Below are positions 34,928 to 44,025 of a DNA stretch of 64,000 bases, piece after piece. A program made the position numbers and the translations under genes. Within the stretch, counting starts at the first letter, position 1, and each line of letters starts with the position of its first letter. The stretch covers positions 62,001-126,000 of the forward strand of contig JAURFW010000003.1 of assembly GCA_030834125.1 (NCBI GenBank). Reading direction: 5' to 3'. Source of the stretch: Bacteroidota bacterium. Its GTDB lineage: Bacteria > Bacteroidota > Bacteroidia > NS11-12g > UBA955. Below the pieces are notes generated by a model. That model worked only from the letters and a program-made list of their open reading frames with translations. It searched no databases and was not told the DNA's origin.

Positions 34928-35641
34928 GTGTCGGGAAAATTAAGCGTAGTAGCTACTCCAATTGGCAATCTTAGTGATTTTTCATTTCGAGCAATTGAGG
35001 TATTAAAGGAAGCAAACAAGGTTGTTGCTGAAGATACTCGAACTTCAAAGAAATTATTAAATCATTATGAAATTAATACTCCTCTTGAGAGTTATCATTT
35101 ACATAATGAACATGGAAAGGTAGTTCGTTTAGTGGAGCAAATGATAGATGGCGTACACATAGCTTTAATTTCAGATGCGGGAACACCTGCAATTTCAGAT
35201 CCCGGATATTTATTGGTTCGAGAGGCATTAGAAAATAATATTGAAGTTTGTGTAATTCCAGGTGCCACAGCATTTATTCCGGCTCTTGTAAAAAGTGGTT
35301 TTGCCTTGCACAGGTTTTTGTTTGAAGGTTTTCTTCCTCCCAAAAAAGGACGTCACACGAAAATTTTAGAGTGGTCCGATGCTGATGTAACGATAGTATT
35401 TTATGAAAGTCCGCATAAACTTTTGAAAACGTTAAAAGCAATTGGTGAGGTTTCCACGGAGAATCGAAGAGTTAGTGTTTCTAGAGAATTAACTAAGTTG
35501 TATGAAGAAACCGTAACAGGAACATTAAGTTGTGTAATTGATCACTTTGAAAGCCATGCTCCAAAAGGGGAATTTGTGGTAGTTTTGGAGGGTAAAAATT
35601 ATTCTGAAGAATATGCAAAACGCAAAATGGAATCCGAATAA
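34928..35641 (+). CDS. rsmI: 16S rRNA 2'-O-methyltransferase RsmI (C1402)
   Basis: 237 residues, GTG start supported by a -7 box 5 nt upstream. Tetrapyrrole-methylase-fold SAM enzyme: VVATPIGNLSDFSFRAIEVL, AEDTRTSKKLLNHY, ISDAGTPAISDPGYLL (SAM site), PGATAFIPALVKSG, FEGFLPPKKGR, FYESPHKLLKTL and SRELTKLYEE are all typical. It methylates the 2'-OH of C1402 of 16S rRNA. The 3' end overlaps lnt by 29 nt. Confidence 0.95.
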   Translation: MSGKLSVVATPIGNLSDFSFRAIEVLKEANKVVAEDTRTSKKLLNHYEINTPLESYHLHNEHGKVVRLVEQMIDGVHIALISDAGTPAISDPGYLLVREALENNIEVCVIPGATAFIPALVKSGFALHRFLFEGFLPPKKGRHTKILEWSDADVTIVFYESPHKLLKTLKAIGEVSTENRRVSVSRELTKLYEETVTGTLSCVIDHFESHAPKGEFVVVLEGKNYSEEYAKRKMESE

Positions 35642-37190
35642 TTGGCCTACTTGGCTATTAATTCTTTCTCCAGGACTGTTATTTTTATTGGCATGGGTAC
35701 CAATCTCAATAACTCCATTATTATGGTTAGCTTTTGTTCCAATTATTGTGTTGGTTCAACGGTTTCAACTTGAAAAACGCTGGAAATACTACGGATCATT
35801 ATATCTCTCCTTATTTGTTTGGAACATTTTAACTACATGGTGGGTGTATTTTGCTTCACCTTCTGGTGCGATATTCATGTTGATACTCAATTCACTATTT
35901 ATGCTTACACCCTTTATAATATTTAGGTTTACTACTACTTTAAAATGGACCTATCGTGCAATGTTATTTATTGGGTTTTGGATGTTATATGAGTATGGTC
36001 ATCATAGATGGGATTTAAGTTGGCCGTGGTTGGCTTTGGGTAATGGTTATTCCGGTATGCCTTTCCTAGTTCAATGGTTTGAATTTACTGGTACTCAGGG
36101 TGGAACATTACTTACATTGCTTATTAATTTTTTGGTTTTTGCATACTTCCATCAAGATCATAAGAAGTATTTAATATTTGCTTCTATAATTGTAGGTTTT
36201 ATTGTTATAGTATCTTCTATTTTAATATTTAGGGTAAACATTGAAGAAGGCAAACCCATAAATGTTGCCGTTCTACAGCCAAGTTTTGATCCTTGGAATG
36301 AAAAGTTTATAAGATCTTCTCAAGAATTGAATGCTGAGATGGTGGAAATTTCACTAACAGCAATAGATTCTAAAACGGATTGGCTTTTGTGGCCAGAAAC
36401 AGCATTAGCACAAAGTATAAATATAAGTGATTTGCAATCTACCCAGAGGTTAGCATTTGTTAAGCAATTACAAAATAATAAATCGCCAAAATTAAAACTA
36501 TTAACCGGGATGACCGCTTTGGAATATTATCAATCGGCTACAAAACCCAATAGAAGTGTAAGACGAACGGCTTACGATGATAATTTGTGGTATAACATTT
36601 ATAATTCGGCTCTTTTTATAGATACTAATAATGAGATTGATTATTACCATAAAAGTAAATTAGTTCCTGGGACTGAGCAAATGCCATTTATCCAAACCTT
36701 TCCCTTTCTTGAAAAGTTGGCCTTATCTCTCGATGAAAACAGTATAACGGGTAGTTTAGGGGTTATGGATAGCGCGAAAGCATTGGGTAATAAAGAAAAA
36801 GTAGCTCCGATAATTTGTTATGAAAGCATTTATGGAGATTATGTAAATGAGTTTGTTAAAGATGGTGCACAATGGTTAGGTGTGATTACAAATGATGCCT
36901 GGTGGAATAAAACGCCGGGATATAAACAACACTTTTCATATTCGTTATTACGATGTATAGAACAACGAAAATGGTTAGCAAGATCTGCGAATACAGGTAC
37001 TAGTGCATTTATTGATCCTTTGGGTAATATTTACCAAGAAACAGGGTGGTACGAAAAAACATGTATTCAGCAAAAGATATTTGCCAATAATTCTAGAACA
37101 CTTTATTCTAGATTAGGAGATTCTTGGGTGCTAATAATAAGCTTGGGTTTACTTATGATTATTTCAGGTATTAGAAGTCTTTTTGGCTAG
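35613..37190 (+). CDS. lnt: Apolipoprotein N-acyltransferase
   Basis: 525 residues. About seven N-terminal helices (roughly 12-210) precede a carbon-nitrogen-hydrolase domain in the periplasm. The catalytic Glu-Lys-Cys triad is visible: Glu in WLLWPETAL, Lys in HKSKLVPGTE, and Cys in APIICYESIYGD. Other conserved blocks are GVITNDAWW and RSANTGTSAFIDPLG. It adds the third acyl chain to lipoproteins, consistent with the many lipoproteins here. The start overlaps rsmI by 29 nt. The 3' end overlaps the convergent galE by 27 nt. Confidence 0.92.
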   Translation: MQNAKWNPNNWPTWLLILSPGLLFLLAWVPISITPLLWLAFVPIIVLVQRFQLEKRWKYYGSLYLSLFVWNILTTWWVYFASPSGAIFMLILNSLFMLTPFIIFRFTTTLKWTYRAMLFIGFWMLYEYGHHRWDLSWPWLALGNGYSGMPFLVQWFEFTGTQGGTLLTLLINFLVFAYFHQDHKKYLIFASIIVGFIVIVSSILIFRVNIEEGKPINVAVLQPSFDPWNEKFIRSSQELNAEMVEISLTAIDSKTDWLLWPETALAQSINISDLQSTQRLAFVKQLQNNKSPKLKLLTGMTALEYYQSATKPNRSVRRTAYDDNLWYNIYNSALFIDTNNEIDYYHKSKLVPGTEQMPFIQTFPFLEKLALSLDENSITGSLGVMDSAKALGNKEKVAPIICYESIYGDYVNEFVKDGAQWLGVITNDAWWNKTPGYKQHFSYSLLRCIEQRKWLARSANTGTSAFIDPLGNIYQETGWYEKTCIQQKIFANNSRTLYSRLGDSWVLIISLGLLMIISGIRSLFG

Positions 37191-38189
37191 TTCAAGTTGC
37201 CAATTCCAAGCATCTTTCATCATATTGCTTAAGTTACGGTGAGCCTTCCAGCCTAGGATATTTTCAACTTTATTAGTTTCAGCCCAAACTTTTACAACAT
37301 CCCCACTGCGTCTTGGACCAATTTTATAGGGTACTTTGATTTGGTTTATTTCTTCAAATGTGTTGATTACTTCAAGGACGCTGCTGCCTTTACCTGTGCC
37401 AATGTTAAAGACTTCAAAAGATCCTAATTGTTGATTACCAATTAGTCTTTCAACAGCTTTTACGTGTGCTTCTGCTAAGTCCATAACGTGAATATAATCG
37501 CGGATGCAAGTTCCGTCGGTTGTATCATAATCACCTCCAAAAACTGTAAGTTCTTTTCTAATTCCTGCAACTGTTTGAGTTAGATATGGAATTAGGTTAT
37601 TTGGTATTCCCAATGGAAGCTCGCCAATTTTTCCTGTTGGGTGTGCCCCGATTGGATTAAAATATCTAAGGCATTGAGTATTGCACCAACTTGCGTTATC
37701 ACGAAGAATACGCTCACCCATTTGTTTTGTAGCGCCATATGGTGACTCTGCTTCTTTCATTGGTGTAATCTCTAATACCGGTACTTGGTTAGGCTCACCA
37801 TATACAGTGCAACTACTGGAGAATACAACAGAATTCACGTTATAAGCTTTCATAGTTTCTAATACTGTAATTAATCCACCCATATTGTTTTTATAATATT
37901 TTAGAGGAAATTCTACAGACTCCCCAACGGCCTTGAATGCAGCAAAATGAATTACCGCGCTTATTTCGTGGTCTTCAAATATTTTTGATAAAAATGGAAA
38001 TTCAGAAATATCACTTTGATAGAATGCTGGACTGTAACCAATTAGTTCTTCTATTCCTTGTAGAGCACTGATTTCTGAATTACTAAGATTATCTACAATA
38101 ATTGGTTCAAATCCAGCCTCGTGTAAACAAACTACCGTGTGTGAGCCAATAAAACCTAATCCTCCCGTTACTAAAACTTTATTTCTCAT
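37164..38189 (-). CDS. galE: UDP-glucose 4-epimerase
   Basis: 341 residues of extended SDR type. NAD-binding VTGGLGFIGSHT, FAAFKAVGES, the catalytic Ser-Cys-Thr/Tyr-x3-Lys set (VFSSSCTVYG and SPYGATK), then LRYFNPIGAHPTG, TCIRDYIHVMDLA and GTGKGSSVLEVI. It interconverts UDP-glucose and UDP-galactose. Its start overlaps the upstream acyltransferase gene by 11 nt, so the two form an operon for surface-sugar synthesis. Confidence 0.93.
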   Translation of the reverse strand: MRNKVLVTGGLGFIGSHTVVCLHEAGFEPIIVDNLSNSEISALQGIEELIGYSPAFYQSDISEFPFLSKIFEDHEISAVIHFAAFKAVGESVEFPLKYYKNNMGGLITVLETMKAYNVNSVVFSSSCTVYGEPNQVPVLEITPMKEAESPYGATKQMGERILRDNASWCNTQCLRYFNPIGAHPTGKIGELPLGIPNNLIPYLTQTVAGIRKELTVFGGDYDTTDGTCIRDYIHVMDLAEAHVKAVERLIGNQQLGSFEVFNIGTGKGSSVLEVINTFEEINQIKVPYKIGPRRSGDVVKVWAETNKVENILGWKAHRNLSNMMKDAWNWQLELAKKTSNT

Positions 38190-38766
38190 CTTTTAAACAA
38201 ATAACTTTATTATCATCTGTCAATCTATATTTTTCATTTGTTACTGAACATATGCCAAAACCTTCTTCGTTGAAGCTTAGTTTTTGTCCATTTTTACTCA
38301 TCCAACCAATAATTCTCATTGGTACGCCAACAACCATGGCGAAAGGGGGTACGTCTTTGTTTACAACGGTTCCTGCCCCAATAAAGGAATATTCACCCAA
38401 AGTAACGCCACATACAATGGTGGCATTAGCACCAACACTGCAACCTCGTTTGAGTATTGTGTTTTTAAACTCGTCTTTACGTTCAACAAATGCTCTTGGA
38501 TTGGTTACATTGGTAAACACCATAGAAGGGCCTAAAAAGCAATCATCTTCCACTTCAACATTAGAGTAAACACTAACATTATTTTGAATTTTAACACCAT
38601 TACCAATTTTTACGCTGTTATCTATGTATACGTTTTGTCCAAAATTACATCTTTCACCGATAATAGCCGTAGACATAACATGTGAGAAATGCCAAATTTT
38701 AGTGCCATTTCCAATTTGTGCGCCTTTATCAATTATTGATGTTTCGTGAACAAAAAACTTATTCAT
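38179..38766 (-). CDS. Left-handed beta-helix (hexapeptide) acyltransferase, WbpD/WlbB-like
   Basis: 195 residues with imperfect hexapeptide repeats across about 10-165 (IDKGAQIGNGTKI, NVYIDNSVKIGNGVKI, GCSVGANATIVCGVTLGEYS). The blocks FFVHETSIID, KIWHFSHVM, LGPSMVFTNVTNPR and AGTVVNKDVPPFAMVVGVP match N-acetyltransferases acting on UDP-2-acetamido-3-amino sugars. Acyl donor is probably acetyl-CoA; the exact sugar is inferred. The -7-like box TAACTTCG (38771-38778) lies 5 nt before the ATG, and galE follows with an 11-nt overlap. Confidence 0.85.
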   Translation of the reverse strand: MNKFFVHETSIIDKGAQIGNGTKIWHFSHVMSTAIIGERCNFGQNVYIDNSVKIGNGVKIQNNVSVYSNVEVEDDCFLGPSMVFTNVTNPRAFVERKDEFKNTILKRGCSVGANATIVCGVTLGEYSFIGAGTVVNKDVPPFAMVVGVPMRIIGWMSKNGQKLSFNEEGFGICSVTNEKYRLTDDNKVICLKDEK

Positions 38767-38770
38767 GGTT

Positions 38771-38778
38771 CGAAGTTA
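38771..38778 (-). promoter_or_regulatory. -7-like box TAACTTCG of the acyltransferase-galE unit
   Basis: Minus-strand TAnnTTCG (one mismatch to TAnnTTTG), 5 nt before the ATG at 38766. The same variant occurs at the same distance before folK. Confidence 0.4.
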
Positions 38779-38826
38779 GTATTTATAGATTTTTTTATAA
38801 TGAGGATTTTTGAATTGAAAAAAAAA

Positions 38827-38852
38827 TAGGGAACTCTTTAATGAGCTCCCTA
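38827..38852 (-). terminator. Terminator between ompA-like and acyltransferase units
   Basis: 10-bp stem with one mismatch (38827-38836 with 38843-38852), loop tttaat. On the minus strand it is followed by a long T run (complement of 38817-38826), so it ends the OmpA-like transcript. Confidence 0.85.
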
Positions 38853-38875
38853 TTTTCATTTATGTCTAGTTTATC

Positions 38876-40519
38876 TTAATAAGTTAATTTAAACTCTACT
38901 CGTCTATTTATAGATCTACCTTTACTGGTTTTATTGTCGGCGATAGGCATCTCTTGACCATATCCCACAGATTTTAGTCTATTAGCATCAAAGCCTTTAC
39001 CTTTCAAATATTCGGCAACTGCATCTGCTCTTTCTTGACTTAAGGTTTTGTTTGCATCCGCACTACCCACATTGTCTGTGTGTCCTTGGATTTCAACAAA
39101 TGCTTCAGGATATTCATTTAAAATATCTACCAACTTATCCAAGTTTTTGTATGATGAAGACTTCAATGTAGCTTTTCCATTATCGAAATAGATACCATCT
39201 GCAGACTTCTTAATTGCTGCGATAACTTTTTCCTCAATTACAGGGCAACCTTTTGTTTCAACAGTACCAGGTTTGTCTACACAACGATCGATGTTATCAA
39301 ATACACCATCACCGTCAGAGTCAGGGCAACCTTCACTTTCAATAGTACCTGGCTTATCTACACACTTGTCATCGATATCTGCAACGCCGTCTCCGTCAGT
39401 ATCAGGACAACCTTTCAACGCAACGGGGCCAGCAACAGCAGGACAACGATCTTCTTTATCAGATACACCGTCACCATCACTATCAGGGCAACCGTTGAAT
39501 TTAGCTAAACCTTTTTCTGTAGGACAAGCATCTAACTTATCAGGAATACTATCATTGTCAGTGTCTGGGCAACCTTTAAATTCAGGTAGACCTGGTACTT
39601 CCATACAGTCGTCGTCTGCATCCAATACACCATCATTATCTGTATCAGCAGGACAACCTAAACTGTCAACAAATCTTCTGTATTTCTCAGGAGTGTTTTT
39701 ACATTTATCGTATTTGTTAGGTACACCGTCTTCGTCAGAATCACGAAGTTTTCTTGGTCCACCACCCATACTTTCTCCGATTGCATATGAAACTCCAATT
39801 GAATGAAAACCCCACATGTCATTAGTTCTCCAAAGACCATGAACCAAATCTTGAGTTGGATTTGGATCTTCACGATTTGCGCCATCCCATCGGTCATTCC
39901 AAGTATATGTCATTGTATAGCTCCATTGAAGCGCTAATGCATCATTTAGGAAGAATTTAAATCCTAGACCTCCTTGAAATGCAGCCCCTAAATCTGTAAC
40001 TGTATTCTTAACTTCTTTGAAACCACCAATGGAATCGTCCCAATGTTGAGCAGCTGTGTATGGATATTCACCCCATCTGATAGTTGAGTGAACGTAATAC
40101 AAACCTACTCCACCATAAATATAAGGCGCGAAACGAGAATCTTCAGATAAGAGCAGTCCGTTATTCAATTTATAACGAGCTCCTAATGTGAAATCCGTTG
40201 TGTTCGCTCTAAAGCTTCTGAAAAGAATATCGTTCATTTGAACGAAGTTTCTGATGTCTTGTGTAAAACCAACATCACCCATAGTTAGGCTGGCTGTTGC
40301 GTCTATTGAAGGGCTTAAGTAATAAGCAAAGGTTAGTCCACCGCCTTGGTAAATAGGCTTTTTCGCAAAAAACAAGGATGAACCCATGTCACCCAAATAC
40401 TCTCTAAGGCCAAAGCTCGCTTCCAAACTATGTGTTCCTGGTGCTTGTGCCAACGATGTTGAGGCAGTTGCTAAAGCACATACAGAAAGCAGTGTGGTTT
40501 TCAGGTAGTTTTTAATCAT
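38876..40519 (-). CDS. OmpA-family outer-membrane protein with thrombospondin type 3 repeats
   Basis: 547 residues. Signal peptide (ending STSLAQ), an N-terminal 8-strand-type beta-barrel (about 25-265), a run of calcium-binding TSP3 repeats (about 268-435; DTDNDGVLDADDDC, DSDGDGVSDKEDRC, DTDGDGVADIDDKC) and a C-terminal OmpA peptidoglycan-binding domain (about 445-547; IQGHTDNVGSADANKTLSQ, RADAVAEYL, RSINRRVEF). It tethers the outer membrane to the cell wall. Unlike most genes here, its -7 box is about 50 nt from the start, giving a real 5' leader. Confidence 0.93.
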   Translation of the reverse strand: MIKNYLKTTLLSVCALATASTSLAQAPGTHSLEASFGLREYLGDMGSSLFFAKKPIYQGGGLTFAYYLSPSIDATASLTMGDVGFTQDIRNFVQMNDILFRSFRANTTDFTLGARYKLNNGLLLSEDSRFAPYIYGGVGLYYVHSTIRWGEYPYTAAQHWDDSIGGFKEVKNTVTDLGAAFQGGLGFKFFLNDALALQWSYTMTYTWNDRWDGANREDPNPTQDLVHGLWRTNDMWGFHSIGVSYAIGESMGGGPRKLRDSDEDGVPNKYDKCKNTPEKYRRFVDSLGCPADTDNDGVLDADDDCMEVPGLPEFKGCPDTDNDSIPDKLDACPTEKGLAKFNGCPDSDGDGVSDKEDRCPAVAGPVALKGCPDTDGDGVADIDDKCVDKPGTIESEGCPDSDGDGVFDNIDRCVDKPGTVETKGCPVIEEKVIAAIKKSADGIYFDNGKATLKSSSYKNLDKLVDILNEYPEAFVEIQGHTDNVGSADANKTLSQERADAVAEYLKGKGFDANRLKSVGYGQEMPIADNKTSKGRSINRRVEFKLTY

Positions 40520-40566
40520 ATTCCGTCCAATTTAATTGTGTGTTGATAGATATATTTAGTGATTGA

Positions 40567-40574
40567 CAAATATA
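40567..40574 (-). promoter_or_regulatory. -7 box TATATTTG of the OmpA-like gene
   Basis: Perfect TAnnTTTG on the minus strand, preceded by a long T tract (complement of the A tract at 40590-40597). It predicts an mRNA leader of about 45 nt, in contrast to the leaderless promoters elsewhere. Confidence 0.6.
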
Positions 40575-40664
40575 AGAAACTCCACTTGAAAAAAAAGTTT
40601 TTCAAGAAATTTTGCACATTTCATTTGAAATGTGACTTAGGACTAATGAAAATTAAAAAAATAA

Positions 40665-41129
40665 TCAGTTGTACACTTGCAGAATATTGCCTGTTTTGCT
40701 GATGTAATACTGTGCTAATCTGCCCTGAGACGGCCCTTTAATAGGGAAACCACTGTAAGTATATTTGCTTTCACAGCATTCAATAAAAGTGGTGGAATTA
40801 CTGAATTGGCCACACATTAACTGGATGTTTATAGAGTCTACCCAAATGTGAGAGCATTTTTTTGTAGGATTATGCGCACAAGTGCGTTCGAATGCATACC
40901 ACTGATCATCATAATCGTGAATAATTAAAACCCCTTTAACGCCTCCTTCAATATATGCGTGTGTACCCACATTATTTAAATGTTGATAGCTAGCTAAGTT
41001 TAAATCTATGTAGGCATTTATTAATCCTCGTGGAATATTTTCGGTTACTTGTTGAGAATCGTTACACCCAAAAAGGAGAATTGATAAGGCTAAAAACGAA
41101 TAGGAGATATTTTTATTCTTAATCTTCAT
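40665..41129 (-). CDS. Rieske-like lipoprotein with degenerate cluster site
   Basis: 154 residues. Lipoprotein signal ending SILLFGC (Cys22). The mature part follows the Rieske fold of Bacteroidota lipoproteins: FERTCAHNPTKKC supplies C84-x-H86, and the second half (LMCGQFSNSTTF) keeps C106, but the expected C-x2-H His is Phe109. GPSQGRLAQYYI fits the C-terminal strands. Losing one of four ligands argues against a normal [2Fe-2S] cluster, although nearby Cys92/His94 or Cys118/Cys119 could substitute. The start at 41129 (MKIKNK) was chosen because the signal peptide begins there; it overlaps the upstream gene by 11 nt. Confidence 0.65.
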   Translation of the reverse strand: MKIKNKNISYSFLALSILLFGCNDSQQVTENIPRGLINAYIDLNLASYQHLNNVGTHAYIEGGVKGVLIIHDYDDQWYAFERTCAHNPTKKCSHIWVDSINIQLMCGQFSNSTTFIECCESKYTYSGFPIKGPSQGRLAQYYISKTGNILQVYN

Positions 41130-41964
41130 ATGAATAAAATCCACGACCAGTTTTTCTTCCGTGAAATCCTGCATCAACTTTTTGTTTTTGAATACGAGAT
41201 GGACGGAATTTTGAATCGTAACCAAATTGCTCATACATAGATGAAGTAACAGAGAAGTTAGTTTCTACCCCAATAAGATCCATTAAGCGAAAAGGACCCA
41301 TTTTAAAACCAGTTGATTCTAAAAGACGGTCAATGGTTTCTAAATCCGCCACGTTTTCTTCTAATGCTTTAAGACTTTCTACATAAAAATGTCTTGCTAC
41401 TCGATTAACTATGAATCCTGGTGAATCTTCTGCGTAAACGGCAGTTTTACTTAAAGATTTGGCCCAATTAAAAGCTTTTTCAGCAATATTATTATTTGTG
41501 GCAGCACCTTTAATAATTTCTACTAGCTTCATTATATGCGCCGGATTAAAAAAGTGTACTCCAACAACCCTTTCTGGATAATTTAATCCTCTAGAAATTT
41601 GTGTTATTGGTATAGAAGAAGTATTGGTAGCAAAAATACAATCTGCAGAATTTTGTTCCTCTAAATTTTTAAATAATTCCCTCTTTATTTCAAGTTTTTC
41701 AACAATTGCTTCAAGGATGATATCTGCCTTGATTTCTGAAAATTGAGAACTGTATTTAAGCCTATTCTGACAATGGTTAATTTCCTGAACAGTTATTTTT
41801 CCGCGTGTTAAACCTTTTTCAAATAGTGAATCGACTTGTTTTTTACTCTTAGCAAGCACTTCTTCACTTAAATCGTAAACCAACACTTCGTATCCGGCTT
41901 TTACACTGGCATAGGCAATTCCTGATCCCATTACTCCGGCTCCAATAATTGCTACCTTTTTCAT
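41119..41964 (-). CDS. 3-hydroxyacyl-CoA (3-hydroxybutyryl-CoA) dehydrogenase
   Basis: 281 residues. N-terminal NAD-binding VAIIGAGVMGSGIAYASVKAGY, then ADIILEAIVEKLEIK, FATNTSSIPITQIS, VGVHFFNPAHIMKLVEII (catalytic His and substrate Asn/Ser region), DSPGFIVNRVARHF, and the C-terminal MGPFRLMDLIG domain. It oxidises L-3-hydroxyacyl-CoA to 3-ketoacyl-CoA. The stand-alone length fits Hbd/PaaH-type enzymes rather than the FadB fusion. It lies 10 nt after the EnvC-like gene's far side with the same orientation, and is overlapped by the Rieske-like gene downstream. Confidence 0.92.
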   Translation of the reverse strand: MKKVAIIGAGVMGSGIAYASVKAGYEVLVYDLSEEVLAKSKKQVDSLFEKGLTRGKITVQEINHCQNRLKYSSQFSEIKADIILEAIVEKLEIKRELFKNLEEQNSADCIFATNTSSIPITQISRGLNYPERVVGVHFFNPAHIMKLVEIIKGAATNNNIAEKAFNWAKSLSKTAVYAEDSPGFIVNRVARHFYVESLKALEENVADLETIDRLLESTGFKMGPFRLMDLIGVETNFSVTSSMYEQFGYDSKFRPSRIQKQKVDAGFHGRKTGRGFYSYED

Positions 41965-41974
41965 TACAACAAAG

Positions 41975-43222
41975 TTAACGAGACTTTATCCAACTTTGTG
42001 GATTTAACTTATTTTGTCCTTTCCAAACTTGGAATTGTAAAATGGTTTTATCATCGCCGTCTGTCATTACCTGACCTAAAACATCACCTGTTTTAATTAA
42101 TTGACCCTTATTTACGCTCACTGATTCTAGTCGAGAATAAACGGTAAAATATTCACCGTGATTAAGCAGAACAGCCTCACCCTGACCTGGAATTGATAGA
42201 ATACTACTTACAGTTCCGTTAAACACCGCATTTACTGAAGTTCCTTTATTGGTGGTAATGTCTATACCATTATTCTGAATTTGGATTCCTTTAAATTCTG
42301 GATGTTGATGAGTACCGAATGATTGTGAAATAAAGCCTGTTTTCAATGGCCATGGTAATCCTCCGGCATTCTTTTCAAATTGATCACTTAATTTCCTTGC
42401 TTCTGGTGTTATTGCTGATGCAGAATTTGTATTATTTTCTTTGTTCCTTCTTGCTTGACGACGTTTTTCGGCTGCAATTTCTTTCTCAATGGCCTTTTTT
42501 ATAGCACTATTGAGTTGAGCCATTTGTTTTTGTTTTGTTCGTATTTGCTTTATTAAATCATCTTCCTTTGCGGCTAATTCAGTTACCATAGACTCCTTGG
42601 TTTTTATGTCTCCTTGGAGATTCATTTTTTCTGATTCTCTTTGTCCTAGTAAAATAAGCTTATCTTGTTTTATTTTATTTAGAAGGGTAATTGAATTACT
42701 TATTTTTTGTTGTTGATCAGAAATCTGAGCAATTTGAAATCTTCGGTAATCAGATAATTTTCTTAAATATTTCCAGCGCCTAATAGCTTGACGTAAGTTG
42801 TCAGATGAGAACACAAAAGCGATTTCTCGGCCACTTTTTCGAGTTTTATATGCTTTAATTATAGTCTCATTGAGCTTTAATTTTTCCTTGTCTAACTCAT
42901 ATTTCAATGTATCTAATTGTTCCGTACGAATACTAATTTCTTGTTCGGTAGCGACGATTTCAGCCTGAATGCTCCTAATTAGTTCTTCTCTTTGTTGGAT
43001 TACTTTTTTAATTGTTGTTAATTGATGTAAAGTAGCCTTTTTCTTTCTGGTGGTGTTTTTTAATATTTTTTGGGATTGTGCAAGTTCTCTCTCTACACGC
43101 TTTCTCTTTGCTTCTAGTTGTTTACGTGATTGAGCATGAATATTTCCGGCAATTGCAAAAAATAATAGTGCAAAAATTATTTTCGATATAGAAATTCTAA
43201 AGGTTCGATTTCTCATACCCAT
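41975..43222 (-). CDS. EnvC-like murein hydrolase activator with degenerate M23/LytM domain
   Basis: 415 residues. Signal peptide (ending NIHAQ), a long coiled coil (about 33-270; KQLEAKRKRVERELAQSQK and similar heptads) and a C-terminal LytM/M23 domain (about 300-415). Catalytic zinc residues of M23 peptidases are missing: the HxGID position reads NNGIDI and the HxH position reads VYSRL. EnvC-type activators show the same loss. It probably switches on a cell-wall amidase during division rather than cutting peptidoglycan itself. It overlaps the DUF4292 gene by 26 nt; the start may be 43222 or 43216. Confidence 0.88.
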   Translation of the reverse strand: MGMRNRTFRISISKIIFALLFFAIAGNIHAQSRKQLEAKRKRVERELAQSQKILKNTTRKKKATLHQLTTIKKVIQQREELIRSIQAEIVATEQEISIRTEQLDTLKYELDKEKLKLNETIIKAYKTRKSGREIAFVFSSDNLRQAIRRWKYLRKLSDYRRFQIAQISDQQQKISNSITLLNKIKQDKLILLGQRESEKMNLQGDIKTKESMVTELAAKEDDLIKQIRTKQKQMAQLNSAIKKAIEKEIAAEKRRQARRNKENNTNSASAITPEARKLSDQFEKNAGGLPWPLKTGFISQSFGTHQHPEFKGIQIQNNGIDITTNKGTSVNAVFNGTVSSILSIPGQGEAVLLNHGEYFTVYSRLESVSVNKGQLIKTGDVLGQVMTDGDDKTILQFQVWKGQNKLNPQSWIKSR

Positions 43223-44024
43223 CTGGAATAGAAAACGGGTACGAAGTTATCTTATTGAATCGAGCAGTTCTTAACTCAAATTTTATTCGTCCCATCAATT
43301 GGTCATTTTGAATTAATTTAGCAATGCTTAAACTAGGAATTGGGAATTCCTCATTATTATTATCTCGTTCTGGATAGTTAAACGTTAAAGTAATTGGGAG
43401 TTTTACTTCTTTATTGTTTGTAGAGGTTTCAAATTCAAACGACTGACTATCAATAAATAAATTGCTTAAATGTGCATAGTAATAAATATGAGATGGCAAG
43501 CTGTCCTTTTTATTTTGATATTCAAATGAGTCATTATAGATATTACCATCCCATTTAATTTGGTCAGATATAGGATTTCCAATAAACAGCAGATCTTGAA
43601 TGTTTCTAAAAAGGTTTGGAAGTGGAATCCCAATATTATTTACTGTTGATAAGGGATAATAGCGACTATTTATATGATCTAGAATATGAATAGAGTCTTT
43701 TGTAACAATACCAGTTGCTAATTTGAAAAATGCCACCGAAGCCGTAAACCAGATAATACTGTCCCTTTTCATTCTTACGTTCATGCTTATGGTTTCGTTA
43801 AATGCCATACCATCAGTTATCTCAGTGTCGTAACGGGCACTTAAGTATTCCCAACTAATATTGCTCTTGTTTTGATTTGAGGAATTTAAAATATCATTCT
43901 GATTTTTCTCATTGGTGGATATTGCTATTTCTTCAACAACCATAACATCAGTTGGTTTTGGTTTGGCTGATTTACACGCAACCCCTAAAAAGGCTATTGA
44001 GGTAATTATAAGTCCATTTCTCAT
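43197..44024 (-). CDS. DUF4292 lipoprotein
   Basis: 275 residues. Lipobox LGVAC near residue 17. The mature part (about 60-260) is a beta-rich LolA/LolB-like fold as in DUF4292: MNVRMKRDSIIWFTASVAF, GIVTKDSIHILDHINSRYY, IYYYAHLSNLFIDSQ. It is the middle of a conserved Bacteroidota run TPR / DUF4292 / EnvC-like. It likely sits in the outer membrane and may handle lipid or lipoprotein cargo; function is unproven. The start follows the TPR stop by 1 nt. Confidence 0.8.
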   Translation of the reverse strand: MRNGLIITSIAFLGVACKSAKPKPTDVMVVEEIAISTNEKNQNDILNSSNQNKSNISWEYLSARYDTEITDGMAFNETISMNVRMKRDSIIWFTASVAFFKLATGIVTKDSIHILDHINSRYYPLSTVNNIGIPLPNLFRNIQDLLFIGNPISDQIKWDGNIYNDSFEYQNKKDSLPSHIYYYAHLSNLFIDSQSFEFETSTNNKEVKLPITLTFNYPERDNNNEEFPIPSLSIAKLIQNDQLMGRIKFELRTARFNKITSYPFSIPDGYEKSNL

Positions 44025-44025
44025 A

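Noticed and set aside
39270-39700. Tandem DNA repeats that could be a recombination or satellite element
   Set aside because: They are explained by the coding of TSP3 repeats (DxDxDGxxD) in the OmpA-like protein.
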